Shown here one piece after another: positions 56,436-64,000 of a stretch of DNA of 64,000 bases. Below the pieces are notes generated by a model. It saw only the letters and a list, made by a program, of their open reading frames with translations. It was not told the DNA's origin and did no database searches. Source of the stretch: Sorex araneus (Eukaryota; Chordata; Mammalia; Eulipotyphla; Soricidae); contig NC_073303.1 in NCBI RefSeq assembly GCF_027595985.1, positions 364,566,517 through 364,630,516 on the forward strand, written 5' to 3'. Both the position numbers and the translations under genes were made by a program. Positions within the stretch are counted from its first letter, which is position 1; every line of letters starts with the position of its first letter.

Positions 56436-56484
56436 TACAAACAAAAAATCTTTATTTTAAGTAGAAGAGTTCTAGAATGAAGTT

Positions 56485-56612
56485 TTTTGGTTTGAAGGTC
56501 ACACCCAGGAGTGCTCTGGGGACCTTATGTGAGGCTGGAATTCAAACCACGGTTGCCCCCACAGCTGCATGGTGGGTAAGCACTTTAACCGTTGGACTAT
56601 TCTCTCCAACAT
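56485..56612 (-). mobile_element. SINE-like, old partial
   Basis: GGTCACACCCAGGAGTGCTC, GGAATTCAAACCACGGTTGC. Confidence 0.65.
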
Positions 56613-56704
56613 GAAAAGAAAGTTTTGACCAAAGCTGCCAAATAAATATAAAATAAGTAAGCTAACAAATCCAGATAGCTAACAGAAAGGGGGGGGAAAA
56701 TGAA

Positions 56705-56835
56705 AGCAGGAGAGACAGAATAGGGGTCAATGCACTTGCCGTGCAATGCAGCCAGCTCTGGCCCAATTCCCCATCCCGCATATGGATCCCGAGCAAGGCC
56801 AGGAGTGACTCCCTGAACACCCAGGTATTCACCAA
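56705..56835 (+). mobile_element. SOR-like SINE, old
   Basis: GGAGAGACAGAATAGGGGTC, AAGGCCAGGAGTGACTCCCT. Confidence 0.65.
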
Positions 56836-57060
56836 CTTCGTCTCCTGCCCGCCCCCTCAACCCCCACAGCCCACAAACTGTCCTTCCTCTTTATGGTGCA
56901 TAAATACAATTTTTTTAAGAAATGAAATTTAATTGTGTGTTTTTAATAATTTTAAACCAAACGGAAAAGTAACTAAAGGCCATCTGAAATCACCTAGGAT
57001 GCAGAAGACAGAAACGGACTGTCACCCACAAGTCCATTAGATACGTCAGCTAGTACTTAC

Positions 57061-57233
57061 GGTCACACTGTTGACATTCTGAAACTTCACATAGCGCAGC
57101 GGGACGATGCCGTCCTCTTTAATATCATCCTCTGTTAGCTCCAGAGCTTGAGTCGGCTCACTTCTTTCTGCCTCTTCAAAATCCATAGATCGGGGTAGAT
57201 TGATAAAAATTTTTACATACTTAGGGCCTTGAC
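57061..57233 (-). CDS. TXNL1: TXNL1 coding exon, residues 188(part)-245
   Basis: The 173 bases complete the split glycine and then encode 57 codons, from QGPKYVKIFINLPRSMDF to VKFQNVNSVT. This is the central PITH domain, with an acidic helix (ELTEDDIKEDG) before the strand PLRYVKFQNV. The acceptor is GTTATAG ending at 57234 and the donor is GTAAGT just below 57061. It is separated from the upstream coding exon by a 3.7-kb intron that contains a composite retrotransposon at 59397-60240. No in-frame stop or frameshift is present. Confidence 0.97.
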
Positions 57234-57351
57234 CTATAACACAAAGAATGATATTAAATATTAGAGTCACAAACATACCTTCATTCCTCTATCATTACAC
57301 TTACACTTACAGGTACACATGTATACACTCCTACATAAAAAGTATCTTTGT

Positions 57352-57525
57352 AGGGCCAGAGCAATAGTACAGCGGGTAGGTTGTTTGCCTTGCATGCAGG
57401 CAACCTGGGTTGGATTCCGGGCATCCCACATGGTCTCCCCTAGCACCACCAAGATTAAGTAATTCTGAGTGCAGCCAGGAGTAACCCCTGAGCCCTGCCA
57501 GGCAGGTGTGACCCAAAAAGAAAAA
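57352..57525 (+). mobile_element. SOR-like SINE, young to intermediate
   Basis: AGCAATAGTACAGCGGGTAG, GCCAGGCAGGTGTGACCCAA. Confidence 0.88.
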
Positions 57526-58336
57526 AATAATAATAATTATGGACCTCTCAGTGGAATTGTCTGTAAGTCTGAGGTTTCAGTCTTGAGTATTTCAGTCACT
57601 TTTTCCAACAGGTTTTTAATAGAACGATTACATTTTGTTGAGGGTAATATTTTAGTCTTCTAATAGTATATTCAATATACTCACTGGCTTACTCTCAGCC
57701 CGTGAGCACTAGAGTAAGCACTGAGAACACTAACCAATACACACATCCATGTGCGCATATGCATTCACACACATATGAAGAGCTTCTGCCCTCAGCCCCA
57801 AAAGACACCTGGGTAAATAAAGCTACAGGGAAGATGACTACTGTGTGAGCAAATGAAGACCAACAGGAGTTTCATAAAAGGAACATTTGAGTTGACTGGA
57901 TACAGTGGCCAACAACTGATACAATTTGTTATTCAGGCATTATTTAGGAGGAACTAAATCTCAGTGACAGGTTTTAGCTAAAAGAAAGCCATATAAATTC
58001 TATGGCTGAATCTTGGTGATAGGCTATGAACAGTAGTGGTATCTCTCAGAGTGTCCTTGCATGCTTAGGTATCTTTGTTGTTGTTGGAAAGTAGAAAAGA
58101 GAAGGAGCTCCCCAGTGGGGAGGAACCGAGTATAGGACCAAGTTCACTTAAATCATCCTTTGACCCCAGTGTTTTGAGAGGAGAAAGAGAAGGAAAGAAA
58201 TCTAGTGGGGGCTGGGAGGAGGGGAGAGACAAGAATAAGAAGTAACGGGTGAACAGGCATTAGGGTTTCAGTTATCAGTGATTAGAGTGAGGGCTATAGC
58301 CATTTACCCAAAACAGCAATTCAACGGAACTGAAAA

Positions 58337-58406
58337 CATGAGATCTAAGCAGTGACTACTTTGTAAAGTGCCATGAGATCTAAGCAGTGACTACTTTGTA
58401 AAGTGC
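58337..58406. repeat. Perfect 35-bp tandem duplication
   Basis: The unit beginning CATGAGATCTAAGCAGTGAC occurs at 58337-58371 and again at 58372-58406 with no mismatch. Confidence 0.97.
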
Positions 58407-58568
58407 CTGTCAAGCTGACAGCGAGGGATGTGGCAGGGGTTGGGAGGAAATCTGGGAACACTAGTGGAAAGAAGCTGACACAGGTGGAGGGGTTAGTGTT
58501 GAATTTCAGTGTGCCCAAAATTCAACTATAAGTAACTTTGTAATGGCTCTTTAATAAAAACTAAAGAA
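58405..58568 (+). mobile_element. L1 3' end fragment
   Basis: GGATGTGGCAGGGGTTGGGA, ACAGGTGGAGGGGTTAGTGT and AACTTTGTAATGGCTCTTTA with AATAAAAACTAAAG. Its left side abuts a perfect 35-bp tandem duplication (58337-58406). Confidence 0.65.
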
Positions 58569-58623
58569 AAAAGATAAAATAATGTCTTAGTCCCTCTGAC
58601 TTCAGCAGACAATATAAGACCTG

Positions 58624-58800
58624 GGGGCTGGAAGGATAGCACAGTGGGTAGGGCGTTTGCCTTGCACATGGCCGACCTGGGTTTGATCCCCAGCATCCCA
58701 TATGGTCCCCCGAGCAACACCAGGAGTAATTCCTGAGTGCAGAGCCAGGAGTAACCCCTGTGAATCGCCGGGTATGACCCCAAAAAGCAAAAAGGAAAAA
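58624..58800 (+). mobile_element. SOR-like SINE, young
   Basis: Full length. AATATAAGACCT before it and AATACAAGACCT after it form the duplication. Confidence 0.92.
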
Positions 58801-58844
58801 AATACAAGACCTATAGTCTGCAGATGACTAAGGAGTCTTTAAGA

Positions 58845-59381
58845 TACGCACATTACTTATCATGTGGAGTGAAATGAGTCAGAAGGAGAGAGACAGACAT
58901 AGAATGATTGCACTCATTTGTGGGATATTAAAAAACAAACACATAGTTTGAGACTAATACCCAAGAACAGTAGAAACAAGGGCCAGAGGTTGGGTCCACA
59001 ATTGGAAGCTTGCCAAAAGGTGGGAAGGGAAAGCAGGGTAGAGAAGGGACCACAATGACAATGACAGTTGGAAATGATCACCCTGGACAAGAACTGAGCG
59101 CTGAAAGGAGATAAAGGGACATACATGATAACCTTTCAGTATCTGTATTACAAGCCATAATGCCCCAAAGAGGGGAGAGGGAGAGGGAGTGAGGGAGGGA
59201 GGAGAGAGGGAAGAAGGGAGGGAGAGAAGCGGGGGAGTGAATGGGCAGGAGGGACACTCAGGACATTGATGGTGAGAAATGTCCACTGGTGAAGGTCAGG
59301 TATTGAAACATTGTACGAGTGAAACCCAATCATGAATAAAATTGTTACCATGTATCTCACAACTCAATTAAAACGTTACTT
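58845..59381 (+). mobile_element. L1 3' end
   Basis: GTGGAGTGAAATGAGTCAGA, GCACTCATTTGTGGGATATT and the purine tract 59171-59230 to CATGTATCTCACAACTCAAT. Composite copy B inserted directly after its A-rich end. Confidence 0.85.
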
Positions 59382-59396
59382 AAAAACACATTTCCA

Positions 59397-60240
59397 GATG
59401 AACCGGAGCCGCGGCACGAGAAGCAGACCCCCCCCCCCCCTTGCCCCTATAGACTGTGATCCTGAGGTCTCCTAACCCCTTTTGGCACCAGAGCGGATTC
59501 TTGCAGCCATGCATTTTGACTGTGAACTGAGCTACAACCTCGTGCAGCCCGGGGAGGGATTTTTCCCTCTCCACCCCATTTTTCTGAGCGAAAATGGCGG
59601 CAGCGGCAGCAGCCACATGGTGAGAGCCACCCTCTAAGACCCCTCAATCAGGGGGTAGGACTTTCTTTAGTGACGTAGCCTGTAGGTGGTCCTGGGAGGG
59701 GAAGCGTTCCCGGCGCGCCTTCCGCCCAGAGATGAACCGGAGCCGCGGCACGAGAAGCAGACCCTCCGCGCCTATACACTGTGATCCTGAGGTCTCCTAA
59801 CCCATTCTGGCACCAGAGCGGATTCTTGCAGCCATCCTTTTTGACTGTGAACTGAGCTAAAATATTAGAAACCCCAAAACTGCGCGGCTGCTATGGCGGC
59901 CGCGCGGACAAAGTCTTCACTCTCAGCAATGAAGAGAAATTATTAGATGATGCCTATTCAGCAGGCCTGATTGTTGGGGAAAATTTCCAATCAATTTAAT
60001 AGTGAGTTCTGTATGGAAATATGGAATGTACTCAAGGTATACAGAGAATAATGGGAGTATCATTAGCTACTTAGATGGGGGGTGGGGTGGGAGGGGGTGT
60101 ATTGGGGTTCTTGGTGGTGGAACAGGTGCACTGGTGAAGGGATGGGGGTTTAATCAGTATTTGACTGTGACTTAAACCTGAAAGCTTTGTATTTTTTTTT
60201 CTTTTTTTCACGGTGGTTCAATAAAATATTTCTTTAAAAA
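59397..60240 (+). mobile_element. Composite monomer-array retrotransposon, copy B (in TXNL1 intron 5)
   Basis: Same family as copy A. Target-site duplication AAAAACACATTTCCA lies at 59382-59396 and 60241-60255. It starts within a monomer (GATGAACCGGAGCCGCGGCA), contains one full unit of about 325 bp (59446 to 59770) and a partial one, then the decayed hairpin (59880-59907), linker, G-rich tract and L1-type 3' end. A run of twelve or more C's near 59428-59440 sits at the first monomer junction. It is inserted immediately after an L1 3' end and is antisense to TXNL1. Confidence 0.85.
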
Positions 60241-60284
60241 AAAAACACATTTCCACAGCACTTTTTGTTTTTGTTAATAGTGCT

Positions 60285-60405
60285 ACAGCAGAGCTGCTCA
60301 GGCACAGAGGGCTTGGGGGGCCACTGGAAGAACTCAGGGAGCACAAAGGATCAAAATCAGGGCCTCAAGTATATAAGATGTGCTCCACTTCTACAGCATT
60401 TACTT
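60285..60405 (-). mobile_element. SINE-like, old
   Basis: GTGCTACAGCAGAGCTGCTC, GATCAAAATCAGGGCCTCAA. Confidence 0.45.
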
Positions 60406-60761
60406 TTATATACTGAATTTGTTAAAGAAGGTACAACTACTGAATAATATACAAAAATTTAGTGTAACCACCAAAATTTGGAATTTAATAAATAGAGTAG
60501 GTATCAATGACATCACCCAACCAACAAAATAAAAACAATCGAAAGACAAAACCCTAGTTCCCCCAACCATAAATCAGAAACAAAATGAGTGATGTTAAGT
60601 AAAAAAGAAAATTTCTTATTTAATGAAATAAGAATGCCAAGACTGCAAGATCACACTTAACAGGTAATAATATGTGTAACAAAAGGTAAAACTATAAACC
60701 CAGTAAAAACAGAGTCATTTCTTAATTTTATCCATTCCAGGAGTAGCTATAAAACAAATCT

Positions 60762-60900
60762 CTCAGGCCCGGGAGATGGCTCACAGGGGTCTGGAGTGCA
60801 TGCGTCACATAGAAAAGCCCTAGATTTGCCCCTGGCATTGCATGGTCCCCTGAGCACCACTGCATACAGCCCAAAACGCCACCCGCAAGCCCCAAATAAA
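60762..60900 (+). mobile_element. SOR-like SINE, old
   Basis: GGCCCGGGAGATGGCTCACA, GCATTGCATGGTCCCCTGAG. Confidence 0.68.
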
Positions 60901-60955
60901 ATAAATACATGCTAAAAGGTCTACAGAGCAGAAAGTTAAATCTGACCAAACTCAC

Positions 60956-61025
60956 CGTTATCTGGCCCCTGAAATTTCATTGAATACAGCTTAACAGGTT
61001 GATTGAATGCCACAGTAATAAGGAG
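60956..61025 (-). CDS. TXNL1: TXNL1 coding exon, residues 165-187 plus one base
   Basis: The 70 bases encode LLITVAFNQPVKLYSMKFQG then PDN and the first base of a split glycine codon (phase 1 at the 3' end). This is beta-strand core of the PITH domain. The acceptor is TTCACAG at 61026-61032 and the donor is GTGAGT ending at 60950. The exon joins in frame to the next one at 57233, which supplies the other two bases of the glycine codon. The short length and split codon would make it easy to miss as an ORF. Confidence 0.97.
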
Positions 61026-61204
61026 CTGTGAAGAAAGTAATAATTTTATTTTAAAGTCTCTTGAACACCTTCTACATTCATAACTGCTAAAGATAATTAA
61101 GATACGAGGCAAAAAATAATTCATCTAACAAAATCAATGTAATATGGAGAATCGGCAAACTGAAAGTAATTAAGTGACATTTCAAAGATATTAACATCTA
61201 GGGT

Positions 61205-61325
61205 TAAGCCAGAATCGATCCCCGCCACCCCATATGGTTCCCAGAGCCCCATCAGGAATGATTCCTGAGTAAAAAGATAGGAGCAAGACCTGAGCATCGC
61301 CAGGTGTGGCCCCAAAACAAAACAA
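61205..61325 (+). mobile_element. SOR-like SINE, 5'-truncated
   Basis: CCAGAATCGATCCCCGCCAC, CATCGCCAGGTGTGGCCCCA. Tail is (AAAAC)n. Confidence 0.78.
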
Positions 61326-61503
61326 AACAAAACTTCAAAAAAGCAAATTAAGAAAAACAATTAAGATGGAGATAAAGAGGATTGATCCAGGGAGAACTAA
61401 ACTACTTCTGGACAATGCAGGAAAGTAAAAAGTTTCATTTGGGAATGAGGACTAAATGCTGAGGGGATGCTCATTTAATTATGGAAGGTAGTAGGTCAAG
61501 AAT

Positions 61504-61726
61504 GGGCTGGAGCGATAGCACAGTGGTTGGGCATCCGCCTTTCACACAGTCGACCCGAGTTCAATTCCTCCGCCCCCTCGGAGAGCCCGGGCTGCAGAGC
61601 CTGGCAGGCTACCCGTGTGTATTGGATATGCCAAAAACAGTAATAAGTCTCTCAATGAGAGATGTTACTGGTGCCTGCTCGAACAAATCGATGAGCAATG
61701 GGATGACAATGACAGTGACAGTGACA
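61504..61726 (+). mobile_element. RTE-mobilised composite SINE with 13-bp duplication
   Basis: Same architecture as the 12612 copy: tRNA-like head, RTE 5'-derived body (GGCAGGCTACCCGTGTGTAT), and RTE tail ending in GACAATGACAGTGACAGTGA, a short tandem GACAGT repeat instead of poly(A). Target-site duplication GTAGGTCAAGAAT flanks it at 61491-61503 and 61727-61739. It lies in TXNL1 intron 3/4 territory, antisense to the gene. Confidence 0.9.
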
Positions 61727-61749
61727 GTAGGTCAAGAATAAACAAAAGA

Positions 61750-61926
61750 GGGCTGGAGCGATAGCACAGTGGGTAAGGCATTTGCCTTGCACGCAGCCGA
61801 CCCGGGTTTGAATCCCAGCATCCCATACGGTCCCCTGAGCACCGCCAGGATTAATTCCTGAGTGCAGAGCCAGGAGTATCCCTATGCATCACCGGGTGTG
61901 ACCCAAAAAGAAGGAAAAAAAAAAAA
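61750..61926 (+). mobile_element. SOR-like SINE, young, left member of a pair
   Basis: Full length. AGAATAAACAAAAGA at 61735-61749 before it recurs only after the second SINE (62109-62123), so the pair behaves as one insertion site. Confidence 0.92.
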
Positions 61927-61930
61927 AGTC

Positions 61931-62108
61931 TAGGGGCTGGAGCGATAGCACAGCGGGTAGGGCATTTGCCTTACACGCGGCCGACCCGGGTTCGATCCTC
62001 AGCATCCCATATGGTCCCCCAAGCACTGCCAGGAGTAATTCCTGAGTGCAAAGCCTGGAGTAACCCCTGGGCATTGCTGGGTGTGACCCAAAAAGCAAAA
62101 AAAAAAAA
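61931..62108 (+). mobile_element. SOR-like SINE, young, right member of a pair
   Basis: Full length, joined to its neighbour through the A-rich GTCTA linker. No separate duplication is visible on its left. Confidence 0.92.
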
Positions 62109-62371
62109 AGAATAAACAAAAGAATTTAGTATCGGTGAAGGCTCACCTTCAGAGAACAAACCAAAGTTCAGACACTTTCCCTAAGGCCCTCACAGTTGTA
62201 TAGGCAGAAAGAAAAAGGTGAGTCAGCTTGGTCAAAGAAATGGAAAAAAAGTGGTCACCTGGGAAAAAGAGACATACAGCCGAGATGAGTGGGTTTATTA
62301 AGGCTTATAAATTAAGGCTTGTATGGATCTACATTTGGTCCTTACAAGCCTTAACTTAAGCATAGAGTTAC

Positions 62372-62494
62372 CTGCTCATCACAATCAGATTCCAAGAAGG
62401 TTGGGTCTTTTCGTAAACAGTTGTCAAATCCATGCTCATCACTCTCATTAAGACATTCACAACCAGCTTTGTTAATAAAAGGCATTAAATCCAT
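62372..62494 (-). CDS. TXNL1: TXNL1 coding exon, residues 124-164 (start of PITH domain)
   Basis: The 123 bases encode 41 codons, MDLMPFINKAGCECLNESDE through FLESDCDEQ. This is the N-terminal part of the PITH (proteasome-interacting thioredoxin, DUF1000) domain. In this family the domain docks TXNL1 on the proteasome lid near PSMD14/Rpn11. The acceptor is a polypyrimidine tract ending in CAG at 62495-62497 and the donor is GTAACT from 62371 downward. Phases are 0 and 0. The exon has four cysteines. The reading KDPTFLE differs from the KDTTFLE I recall for human. It lies 1.26 kb downstream of the previous exon in the transcript. Confidence 0.97.
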
Positions 62495-62594
62495 CTGAAA
62501 AAAGTTTGAACAATTCTTTAGATAAAATGTTTGGATTTTGGTTCTCTTGATATGAGGCACTTTAAATGACAAACCATAAGCCAGAGAACTAGTA

Positions 62595-62740
62595 TAGGAG
62601 GAAGAGACTTGCCTGAACATGGCTGCACGGCCCGGACCACATACATGGCTGCCCCTACATACAGACCCCTAAGCACAAGGTAGGAAGAGCCCTGAGCACC
62701 TCTGGGTGTGACCCAAACATCCGTACACACACCAAAAACA
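62595..62740 (+). mobile_element. SOR-like SINE, old
   Basis: GGAGGAAGAGACTTGCCTGA, GCACCTCTGGGTGTGACCCA. Confidence 0.68.
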
Positions 62741-62769
62741 AAGCAAAACAAAAACTACCAACTCTTCAA

Positions 62770-62955
62770 AGGGGCCCGTGAGACAGTTCCACTGCAGAGC
62801 ACATACAAGTGTGAAGCCCCAGCTCAACTCCCAGCTTCACATGGCTGCCTAGATGGAGCCCAGGTGGCAACACCATCAGGCAGCACCAGGAACTGAACCC
62901 AGGCCCTCGGCATGCAAAGCATGTGATCCAACCCTCTGAGCTATCTCTCTGGATT
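62770..62955. mobile_element. Two old SINE pieces, inverted
   Basis: A forward head (GTGAGACAGTTCCACTGCAG) faces a reverse copy (CAGGAACTGAACCCAGGCCC to CTGAGCTATCTCTCTGG). Confidence 0.5.
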
Positions 62956-63139
62956 GGCAAACTCTCCTTTTAGGAAAGCATGCAGTTCATCTACTTAACA
63001 AGAACAATTCTAACTTATCAGATGCATATTTATATTTCTATCACTGAATTTTTACTACATTTATTTTATTCAGGACACAAATACATGTATATGTGTTAAA
63101 AAGACTGAAATTTTTTACATGTCAAATAATCATCAGCTC

Positions 63140-63225
63140 CGGTTCAAGTCCCAGCACCAAATACGGTCCCCTAAGCACCACCAGAAGTGATCCCTGAGCA
63201 CCGCCAGGTATGGCCAAAAACCAAA
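63140..63225 (+). mobile_element. SOR-like SINE, 5'-truncated
   Basis: GGTTCAAGTCCCAGCACCAA, GAGCACCGCCAGGTATGGCC. Confidence 0.72.
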
Positions 63226-63324
63226 CTAAAACAAAATTTACAAGTCATGTTACCAATGCACAATTCTTCACTACTGAGAAAAAAGTATAAAGTAGATGCT
63301 CAAAAATAAGTATTAAGTGGCTGA

Positions 63325-63400
63325 GGATATGGCTCAAAGGAGCCCCAGGCTTGATTAGTACCATGGTCCTGAGCACTGCAGGAAGTGGCCCCTAGTCCAA
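63325..63400 (+). mobile_element. SINE scrap
   Basis: GGATATGGCTCAAAGGAGCC, GAGCACTGCAGGAAGTGGCC. Confidence 0.5.
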
Positions 63401-63407
63401 AAAAATA

Positions 63408-63500
63408 AAAACAGCAGGCACATGTAACTCAGTGATAAAGCATCTTCCTTGCAAGTGTGAGGCCTTGGTTTCAAGCCCCAGCACTGAAAAAAAAGAAAAA
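63408..63500 (+). mobile_element. Short tRNA-type SINE
   Basis: CATGTAACTCAGTGATAAAG, TTGGTTTCAAGCCCCAGCAC with A tail. It is a head-only form ending right after the B box. Confidence 0.6.
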
Positions 63501-63756
63501 TAAATAAATAGCTCTTAAAATAGTTCAGAAAGCATTTTTTTTTTAAATAACATTAAATTAGCTTGAGAAATTTAGGAAGACTACCTTATATTGAAGGGTC
63601 ATGGTTATAATATATAAACAGACAAACCACAATAGTAAGCTAAATTTTGACAACCTTTACTCTTTTGAGAATGTTTAACTAATACAAAATCAATCTCATT
63701 TAACCAAATAGTGCCCAGATGCTACTAGCTAGGAGGGCTTGGTTTCTCATACGTAC

Positions 63757-63930
63757 ATAGCCTTTTGGAATATCTGCATCCTCATTGCTTCCAGGATCAT
63801 TTTCTAAATGCTGTTTGATTTTCTCTTCTAATCCCACAGCATCTGCTCCTTGATACTGATCAATTCTCACTTTGTTCCGAAAAAACAAAAACGTAGGTGT
63901 GGCCGAAATATTGTTGGTGGCAGCTGTTCC
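63757..63930 (-). CDS. TXNL1: TXNL1 coding exon, residues 66-123 (end of thioredoxin domain)
   Basis: This is an internal exon of thioredoxin-like protein 1, a cytosolic thioredoxin that associates with the 26S proteasome. The 174 bases encode exactly 58 codons, beginning GTAATNNISATPTFLFF and ending DIPKGY. The ATPT segment carries the cis-proline opposite the active site, followed by the last strands and helix of the thioredoxin fold. The acceptor is TTTCAG at 63931-63936 and the donor is GTACGT just below 63757. The CGPC active-site exon lies beyond the window edge. The stretch GSNEDADIPK leads into the PITH domain; I remember the human protein as having T in place of the second A. The exon is in phase 0 at both ends. 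Identification is near certain from residue-level similarity to TXNL1. Confidence 0.97.
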
Positions 63931-64000
63931 CTGAAAGTTAATAAGTTAGATGGCATTATGAATTAATAATAAACAACTTTTAATTATTTACTAAACATTT

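Overview
The window is mammalian nuclear DNA and almost certainly comes from a red-toothed shrew (genus Sorex or a close relative). The main clue is a very abundant tRNA-derived SINE of the Soricidae type (SOR-like). It has an A-box-like TAGCACAGCGG, a B-box GGTTCGATTCC and a 3' end reading GTGTGACCCAAAAAG followed by A's. More than seventy copies of all ages were found, alongside shrew-type L1 3' ends and an RTE retrotransposon. There is no prokaryotic gene structure.

The right-hand third (about 45.17-64 kb, minus strand) holds the 3' two-thirds of one conserved gene, TXNL1 (thioredoxin-like 1, a proteasome-associated thioredoxin). Six exons are resolved to the base: 63757-63930, 62372-62494, 60956-61025, 57061-57233, 52519-52623 and the terminal coding block 45378-45407. 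All have GT-AG introns and compatible phases. Together they encode residues 66-289 of a 289-residue protein, counted on the human protein as I remember it. The exons for the first 65 residues, including the CGPC active site, lie beyond position 64000. A likely poly(A) signal is at 45193-45198.

The left two-thirds (1-45 kb) shows no recognisable functional gene. This fits the gene desert that lies 3' of TXNL1 in other mammals. It is layered repeats: old MIR and L2, an ancient L1M tail, a decayed L1 ORF1 piece, many 5'-truncated L1 3' ends, and SINEs of several ages. Unique stretches between them include a repeat-poor candidate regulatory block (22.03-22.74 kb) and two protein-like open stretches that I could not identify (4.39-4.76 kb and 1-240).

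Two systems stand out. The first is a 3.1-kb RTE-clade non-LTR retrotransposon (32795-35907) with endonuclease and reverse transcriptase remnants that read like nematode RTE proteins. It comes with smaller elements assembled from its two ends: SINEs with a SOR-like tRNA head at 12612 and 61504, and an older internally deleted copy at 24904. The second is a family of ORF-less composite retrotransposons: copies at 11135-12266 (+) and 59397-60240 (+), and an older copy at about 14151-14655 (-). They are built from 327-bp promoter-like monomers carrying YY1-like and CRE-like motifs, a GC-rich hairpin, a short linker and an L1-type 3' end with poly(A). The first two have clean target-site duplications. 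One copy lies antisense inside TXNL1 intron 5, where its monomers could act as an antisense promoter.
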